In this document: positions 59,354 to 64,000 of the stretch, one piece after another | Numbering within the stretch: position 1 is the stretch's first letter | Layout: each line of letters opens with the position of its first letter | Source of the DNA: Actinomyces sp. ZJ308 | GTDB lineage: Bacteria; Actinomycetota; Actinomycetes; Actinomycetales; Actinomycetaceae | DNA length: 64,000 bases | Direction: 5' to 3' | Assembly: GCF_011752065.1 (NCBI RefSeq) | Contig: NZ_JAAIJY010000013.1 | Coordinates: forward strand, 1-64,000 | Made by a program: the position numbers and the translations under genes | The notes under the pieces: generated by a model | What the model saw: the letters and a program-made list of their open reading frames with translations, nothing else | Database searches by the model: none | What the model was told of the DNA's origin: nothing

Positions 59354-59590
59354 GAGCCGGGCATTTCTCGCGCAGCCGGACAGAAATTCTGCCCGGCTAC
59401 GCGAGAAACGCCCGGCTCGGTGGTGGCGGGGTCAGGTGGTGGCGGCGGGGACATTCGACGCCGTCGGGGACCCTTCTGCGCGGCCGGGGACATTTCACTC
59501 GTGCGGGTGCAGGATTTCTGTCCCCGTACGTGCAACATGTCCCCGTTTGATCGAGGGATGCACCCGGCTGCGCAGAATGTCCCCGGCTGT
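59354..59590. repeat. Family A repeat, copy 4 (compound)
   Basis: First part: 19-base arms at 59354-59372 and 59400-59418 with one mismatch, a variant with ggcatttctcgcg in place of ggacattc. Second part from 59449: ggggacattcgacgccgtcgg, then two more ggggacatt/gtgtcccc-type pairs up to 59584. Together they fill the gap 59333-59694, with no gene seen. Confidence 0.8.
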
Positions 59591-59694
59591 GGTGGGGTTG
59601 GGCGGGTTCTGGGGCGGTCCGTCTCCGACGGCGTCGAACCCTTCCTCTCCGCGGTGCTGCCGGGCGCGGGTTCGGGGCGTGAGGGGTGCGCGGC

Positions 59695-60570
59695 TCAGGT
59701 CTCGGCGATACGCAGGCGTTGGCGCGTCACTCGTGGCAGGCCGCGCCCGTAGAGGGTGCCCTCCTTGGCCTTGACGGCCGCGACGAGCACGAAGCTGAGC
59801 GTGATGAGCAGTGCCCAGCTGCCGAACTTACCGGCATGTACCAGGTGCCAGCCGTCGGCCTGGTTGGGATAGCGCCAGGCACTCAGGGCCGTGGCCAGGT
59901 TCTCCGCCAACCAGAGGAAGGCGCCGATGAGGATGAAGGCCACCGTCGTCGGCATCCGGTAACGGTCCCCGCCGACGGTGAAGTGAGTGGTGCTTCCCCA
60001 CAGGGCGATGAGGAAACCGGCCGCGATGCCCCAGCGCAGGTCGACGATGACGTGGTGGGTGAAGAAGTTGAGGTAGGCGGCCACGGCCAGCAGGCTCACC
60101 GGCCACCACCGGAAACCGCCCGTGTGCAGGTCGAAGCGCCGGAAGGCCTGGCAGATGTAGGAGCCGACAGAGGCGTACATGAAGCCGGAGAAGACCGGCA
60201 CCCCGCCGATGCGCACCGCCCCGGCATCCGGGTAGGCCCAGGAGCCGGTGTGAACCTTGAACGCCTCCAGTGCCAGCCCGATGAGGTGGAAGGCGCAAAT
60301 GACGCCGAGCTCGCGCCAGGTCTCCAGCCTCAGGGCGACGAAGGCGATCTGCACCACGACGACGTAGATCAGCAGGGCGTCGTAGCGGGCGATCGGCGGA
60401 TCGGCGTAGCTCCAGATCAGAGTGCTCACCGCGAGTCCCACGAAGATGGCGATGGCGAAGCCGCAGCACGCCAGCTCCAGGAGAGTGAACTGGATGAGGC
60501 GGCGGGGGAGCAGGCGCCAGCGACTCAGCGGGAGGCGGGCGGTGTCGGGCACGAGGCGAGTATGCCGCAC
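59695..60570 (-). CDS. DUF817 integral membrane protein
   Basis: A 291-residue protein with about eight membrane helices. Family blocks: EAFKVHTGSWAYPDAGAVRI, GGVPVFSGFMYASVGSYICQ, FFTHHVIVDLRWGI and HAGKFGSWALLITLSFVLVA. The conserved Glu, His, Tyr and Asp residues sit in the membrane, but function is not known for the family. GTG start at 60570. A family A repeat lies just upstream and another just downstream. Confidence 0.9.
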   Translation of the reverse strand: MRHTRLVPDTARLPLSRWRLLPRRLIQFTLLELACCGFAIAIFVGLAVSTLIWSYADPPIARYDALLIYVVVVQIAFVALRLETWRELGVICAFHLIGLALEAFKVHTGSWAYPDAGAVRIGGVPVFSGFMYASVGSYICQAFRRFDLHTGGFRWWPVSLLAVAAYLNFFTHHVIVDLRWGIAAGFLIALWGSTTHFTVGGDRYRMPTTVAFILIGAFLWLAENLATALSAWRYPNQADGWHLVHAGKFGSWALLITLSFVLVAAVKAKEGTLYGRGLPRVTRQRLRIAET

Positions 60571-60597
60571 CTCGACGTCGCACCGGCTTCCCTCGCG

Positions 60598-60666
60598 GCC
60601 AGGGACATCTCGCGCGTACGGGTGCAGGAATTCTGTCCCCGACGGCGTCGAACGTCCCCGGCCGTG
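60598..60666. repeat. Family A repeat, copy 5
   Basis: Reads gggacatctcgcgcgtacgg, then gtgcaggaattctgtccccg and acggcgtcgaacgtccccgg: the same parts as copies 1-4 in one 69-base element. Fills the gap between the DUF817 gene and the quinone reductase gene. Confidence 0.75.
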
Positions 60667-60741
60667 GCGGACGGGATTCGGCGGGGGAGTGGGCTGGGAG
60701 GGTCAGCCGGGCAGCCGGCCCTGCGCGGCCGCTCACCCGGC

Positions 60742-61353
60742 CTACTTCACCGCGAGGCGGGCGACGTGCTTGAGGTGCTTCTTGTGCTGGCGCCGGCCGG
60801 CCTTGCCCACCTTGCCGAAGTTGACCCAGGCCCGCCTGCGCATGCCCAGCTGCTTGAGGGCGGCGCCCAGGAACACCGAGCTGACGTAGTTGCCGCAGAA
60901 CCGGCGCAGGAACCACGTGGGGGAGGTCGAGGTGGTGAGCACCAGCACCTGCTGGATGTGGCCCAGGTGGCCCTTCACCCCGGAGGCCGTCGCGTGGTAG
61001 GCCCACCCCTGCTTCATGACCTTGTCGACGAAGCCCTTGACGATGGCGGGCACGTCACTCCACCAGATCGGGCAGATGACGATGATGCGCGAGGCCTCCT
61101 CGATGAGCCTCTGGTAGTGGCTCACCAGCGGGTCCAGCGTGCCGCCCTCGCGGAACAGGGCCAGCTCCTCGGCCGTGTAGCGCGGGTCGAAGCCGTCGGC
61201 GTAGAGGTCGACGACGTCGTAGGGCCGGCCCGCCTTGTCCAGGGCGGAGGTGGCGGACTCGAGCACGGCGTGATTGAAGGAGCCGTCGTAGGGGTGGGCG
61301 TAGACGATGAGGGTCCGCTCGCCCGTCTTCCTGAGAGTCTTCCTGGCTGTCAT
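60742..61353 (-). CDS. NAD(P)H-dependent flavin oxidoreductase (NQO/MdaB-like)
   Basis: A 203-residue flavodoxin-fold protein. LIVYAHPYDGSFNHAVLESA is the FMN/FAD phosphate-binding start, VVDLYADGFDPRYTAEELAL and IIVICPIWWSDVPAIVKGFVDKVM are typical of NAD(P)H:quinone reductases and their MdaB/KefF relatives. Likely reduces quinones or nitro compounds by two electrons. The ATG overlaps the stop of the TetR gene by one base (TGATG), so the two form an operon and the TetR protein likely controls this enzyme. Basic tail at the C terminus. Confidence 0.87.
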   Translation of the reverse strand: MTARKTLRKTGERTLIVYAHPYDGSFNHAVLESATSALDKAGRPYDVVDLYADGFDPRYTAEELALFREGGTLDPLVSHYQRLIEEASRIIVICPIWWSDVPAIVKGFVDKVMKQGWAYHATASGVKGHLGHIQQVLVLTTSTSPTWFLRRFCGNYVSSVFLGAALKQLGMRRRAWVNFGKVGKAGRRQHKKHLKHVARLAVK

Positions 61354-61910
61354 CAGCTGTCTCCTATCGTGACGATGGCGCGCAGGGCTGCGCGGATGAA
61401 GGTGGTGTCGGCGGTGGCGGCGCCGGCGGCGATGAGCTGGGTGTAGCCCTGTAGACAGGACCACACCAGGAGGTGAAGCGGTTCCGGGTCGGTTCCCCGC
61501 TGCGCGGCCAGGCGCTCCACCTCGCCGCGGGTCAGCGCCAGCAGCGGGTGCTCGTCCAGGCGGTCCAGTGCGGCGATGGCCGCGGGGCTGACCTGGTTGA
61601 ACTCGAAGAGCCGAGGGTGCTCGGCGGCCAGCTCCACCAGAAGGGACCCGATGCCGACGAGCGACTCGATCGGGTCGTCCCGGACGAGGGCGCCGGCGCG
61701 CTCGCCCAGCGAGGAGGACAGCTGGCGCGCCGCGGCCTCGAAGAGGCTGGTCTTGGACGGGAAGTGCTTGTAGCAGGCGGGCGTGGTCACCCCGCAGGCG
61801 CGGGCCACGCCGCCCAGCGTCACCTCGCTCCACCCGTGGACGTCGATGAGATCCAGGGTGGTGTCGATGAGCCGCTGACGGGTGTCCGTGCTGCGCCGGT
61901 CAATCCTCAC
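61353..61910 (-). CDS. TetR-family repressor of the adjacent quinone reductase
   Basis: A 185-residue regulator. Helix-turn-helix at about residues 9-55: RQRLIDTTLDLIDVHGWSEV, LGGVARACGVTTPACYKHFP. The ligand domain is helical with no recognised pocket. GTG start at 61910 follows from the HTH position. A 21-base palindrome 7 to 27 bases upstream is the probable operator, which would give autoregulation of the two-gene operon. Confidence 0.88.
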   Translation of the reverse strand: MRIDRRSTDTRQRLIDTTLDLIDVHGWSEVTLGGVARACGVTTPACYKHFPSKTSLFEAAARQLSSSLGERAGALVRDDPIESLVGIGSLLVELAAEHPRLFEFNQVSPAAIAALDRLDEHPLLALTRGEVERLAAQRGTDPEPLHLLVWSCLQGYTQLIAAGAATADTTFIRAALRAIVTIGDS

Positions 61911-61916
61911 ATCAAG

Positions 61917-61937
61917 TAGGTTAACTTAGTTTACCTA
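61917..61937 (-). promoter_or_regulatory. Probable TetR operator
   Basis: TAGGTTAAC-TTA-GTTTACCTA, arms of 9 bases with one mismatch and a 3-base centre, in an otherwise GC-rich region. Directly before the GTG of the TetR gene and overlapping the likely promoter. Confidence 0.75.
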
Positions 61938-62752
61938 ACTGTCAAGGGCGGTCGCGGATGTCGCGTCGAGGTGCCGCCGGTGCTCACGCATGGCTGCCCG
62001 ATGTCAACCACGAGTGACCACTATGTGGTCGGCGCGAGGTCCGTGAGCTCGTCCCCCGAAGGTCTTGGCCCTCGTCCTGTTAACGTTGCCAACCGCGGCT
62101 GCGCAACGACGTCGGACGGCCGCCGAGAACGCCTCCGACCGGAGCGGACGCGCGCGGATATCGGTACGGGTGAACCGCGGGGCCAGGACCTTGACACTCC
62201 TGTCTCGGCGGCCTTGAATCATCTCAAGTCCATCACAGCACGACGAACGCCTAGCACCGGGACGTCCCGGCCCGTCCGGCATGAAAGGAGCACTGATGAC
62301 GCGTACCGCCTGCGGCTCCGAACTGCGGTCGACGCCGATGCGCGTCACCCTGCCGTGCTCGCGCCGGCCGGACTGTCGGCGCCATCGATGCCGGTCGACC
62401 GCCACCCATTAACGATCTGTTGACGATCCGCTGACGCCCCGGACGTCAGTGTCGGCCGGAAGGATGCGGAGAGCCTCGGTTCTTCGAGTCCACCGCCGAG
62501 GAGTCTCGCTCAGGCTCGTCGTTGAGTCTCATCAGTCAAGGCTCTGATTCAGTACCAGTTCCCGCCAGCGCCCATCGTTCGCCCGTCGTCTCGAGGCGGC
62601 TGAGGGCCGCCACCCAACTCATCCAGTTCTGTTTGCCGTCAGATCCATGATGCCTATGGACCTTTACCCGGGTTCCTGGCACCCTGGTGGGACGGCAGCG
62701 TCGCCGCCGGGCCCGCCCGCCATGCGGCGAGTGAAGCGAAAGGCCTGTTGTC
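61938..62752. other. 815-base gap with no large gene
   Basis: Between divergent tetR and the DUF885 gene. Frames of about 150 codons on both strands have no ribosome site and no protein-like composition. Contains AT-richer parts near 62080 (cctgttaacgttgcc) and 62405-62430 (ttaacgatctgttgacgatcc, a short direct repeat of gttgacg/gctgacg type), and one small frame with a good ribosome site at 62296. Confidence 0.45.
62296..62412 (+). CDS. Possible 38-residue Cys/Arg-rich small peptide
   Basis: An ATG at 62296 follows aaaggag with seven-base spacing. The frame reads MTRTACGSELRSTPMRVTL, then PCSRRPDCRRHRC to a TAA at 62410. Four Cys and many Arg. The ribosome site is the only coding evidence; no homologue is known to me. 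Listed because the gap is otherwise empty. Confidence 0.25.
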   Translation: MTRTACGSELRSTPMRVTLPCSRRPDCRRHRCRSTATH

Positions 62753-64000
62753 ATGACCACTGACCCCGCGAACCGCCATCAATCAGGAGCCGCTGCGCCT
62801 CCGACCGACTCCCACGAGCAGGACGCTCGGAGCGGTACAGCGGACGTCACGCCTGCGCCCGTCAGCCGCCCGGTCAGTACCGGGCCGCCCGAGCGGCCGC
62901 CGGTCCACCCCCAGCACCCGAGCTCGGGAACCTGGCGCGCCGTCAGCACGGCCGGCGCTCCCTTGAGCGTGCGCGAGGTGGAGGCGGCCGCCTCCACCGC
63001 CCCGGCCGCTCACACCTCCGCCCAGGCCGCTACTCGCTCCTCCGTCCGCTCCCCCTCGGAGACCGCCGCCGCCGGCGTCGTCCTGCGAGACCTCGCCGAT
63101 GAGTACGCCCTGCTCCTGTGCGCCCATGACCCCGAGGCGGCCGCCCGTACCGGCCTGCCCGGCGGAGCCATCCTGCCCGACTACTCGCCCGCGGGCCTGG
63201 CCGAGCGACTCAGCGCCGAGCGCTCCCTGCGTCACCGCGTGGCCGCCGTCGACCGCTCCACCGGGGCCGATGAGCTCCTGCGCCGCCACCTCCTGGAGCG
63301 CCTGGAGACCTCCATCCAGTTCATCTCCGCCGGTGAGGAGGGCGGCAACCTCGGTTTCCTCTCCTCGCCCTTCCAGCGGATCGCCCACCAGCTGCACCGG
63401 CCTCCCGAGGCCCCCGACCGCGCCGGTACCGAGGAGGCCGATCTCGCCGAGGCCGAGGCCAAGTGGGAGGACGCCTGGAACCTGCACCGCACCCGTCTGG
63501 AGGCGCTGCCCGCCGCCCTGGAGGGGCTGGCCGCCTCCCTGGCCGTCTCCGCCGAGGCCGGCGCGATCGCCCCGCTCAGCCAGGTCGACGTCGTTGCCGG
63601 TCAGGCGCGCGACCTCGCTCGGCGTCGCACCCGGGGCCTGCCCGAGGACCTGCCGGCCACCCTGCACGTCCAGCTCCAGGAGGCCGACGTCGCCGCCCGC
63701 CGCGCCGCCCTGGACTTCGCCTCGCACCTGCGCACCACCTTCTCGCCGCGCGCGCCGCAGGCCGAGGGTGTCGGTCCGCAGCGCCACGCCCTGTGGATGC
63801 GCCGCATCCTGGGCACGCGGATCAATCCCGAGGAGGCCTACGCCTGGGCCACCGAGGAGCTCACCCGAGTCATCGCCGAGCAGGACGCCATCGCCGCCGA
63901 CATCCTGGGCCCCGGCGCCGACGCCTACAGCCTCAATCGGCACCTGCGCGCCGACCCGACCCAGGCCCTGCGCCCGGGGGACTACACCACCTGGGCGCAG
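62753..64000 (+). CDS. DUF885 family protein (N-terminal part, cut by the window edge)
   Basis: The frame is open for 416 codons from the ATG at 62753 to the right edge. The first 110 residues are Pro/Ser/Ala-rich. Then LADEYALLLCAHDPEAAART, LPDYSPAGLAERLSAERSLR, HLLERLETSIQFISAGEEGG and VDVVAGQARDLARRRTRGLP follow the DUF885 pattern, in which the D-x-SPAG motif and the later GQxxDL segment are typical. Members of this family have a metallopeptidase-like HExxH in their C-terminal half, which would lie outside this window. Weak ribosome site (gaaagg). Function uncertain. Confidence 0.72.
   Translation, partial: MTTDPANRHQSGAAAPPTDSHEQDARSGTADVTPAPVSRPVSTGPPERPPVHPQHPSSGTWRAVSTAGAPLSVREVEAAASTAPAAHTSAQAATRSSVRSPSETAAAGVVLRDLADEYALLLCAHDPEAAARTGLPGGAILPDYSPAGLAERLSAERSLRHRVAAVDRSTGADELLRRHLLERLETSIQFISAGEEGGNLGFLSSPFQRIAHQLHRPPEAPDRAGTEEADLAEAEAKWEDAWNLHRTRLEALPAALEGLAASLAVSAEAGAIAPLSQVDVVAGQARDLARRRTRGLPEDLPATLHVQLQEADVAARRAALDFASHLRTTFSPRAPQAEGVGPQRHALWMRRILGTRINPEEAYAWATEELTRVIAEQDAIAADILGPGADAYSLNRHLRADPTQALRPGDYTTWAQ

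Noticed and set aside
61971-62423. 150-codon plus-strand frame and its minus-strand counterpart before the DUF885 gene
   Set aside because: No ribosome site, no recognisable domain, and codon use unlike the neighbouring genes.
62783-63943. 386-codon minus-strand frame at the right edge
   Set aside because: Gly/Leu/Val-rich shadow of the plus-strand DUF885 gene, which reads with family motifs.

Overview
The window is about 70 percent GC, uses GTG starts often, packs genes tightly, and carries actinobacterial families (a DUF5926 protein, a variant leucine-rich-repeat protein, a CsoR/CopZ/CopA operon). I infer a member of the Actinomycetales, most likely Actinomyces or a close oral/mucosal relative; the species cannot be fixed from this sequence alone.

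Layout. 0.2-10.3 kb is housekeeping and metabolism: M20 amidohydrolase, lipid kinase, OxyR, seryl-tRNA synthetase, HAD phosphatase, a lipoprotein solute-binding protein and an AGE-family sugar epimerase/isomerase. 10.4-13.9 kb holds three tRNA genes; between the two tRNA-Ser genes is a lower-GC pair of small secreted paralogues with matching upstream motifs and terminators. 14-20 kb holds a shikimate-dehydrogenase-like enzyme, a secreted TAP-type peptidase, and two PLP enzymes of methionine/cystathionine metabolism. 20.2-25.2 kb holds a Tat-exported esterase and a copper operon with two CsoR operators.

26.7-38.0 kb is the most notable region: a ribosomal peptide (RiPP) cluster that I do not recognise as a described one. 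An orphan LuxR-type response regulator faces a run of genes for a YcaO cyclodehydratase, a small CxxC-containing ThiF-like partner, a fused E1-like/SagB protein, a second SagB-like oxidase, a 67-residue precursor peptide, an RRE-M50 membrane protease, a LanB glutamylation protein and a single LanB-elimination/thiopeptide-type protein. The precursor core is almost wholly Ala, Ser, Cys and Pro in a nine-residue repeat, and its gene lies between two perfect RNA hairpins. Together the enzymes should make thiazoles from Cys and dehydroalanine from Ser, so a goadsporin-like or thiopeptide-like product is expected.

38-46 kb is a more disturbed stretch: an AlbA/ATPase-type regulator between 152-bp direct repeats, purB with two paralogous small membrane proteins, an MNT antitoxin inside a 66-bp direct repeat beside what may be a truncated partner gene, a gene-fragment of aminopeptidase C, a siderophore-interacting protein and a methyltransferase. 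46-64 kb holds a WXG-like/hydrolase pair, a HisC-type aminotransferase, phosphoglucomutase, RidA, two TPM/low-complexity membrane paralogues, DUF817, a TetR-regulated quinone reductase and the start of a DUF885 protein that runs off the right edge.

Throughout, intergenic gaps are filled by at least five families (called A to E below) of imperfect palindromic repeats. No transposase, phage integrase, CRISPR array or rRNA gene was seen.
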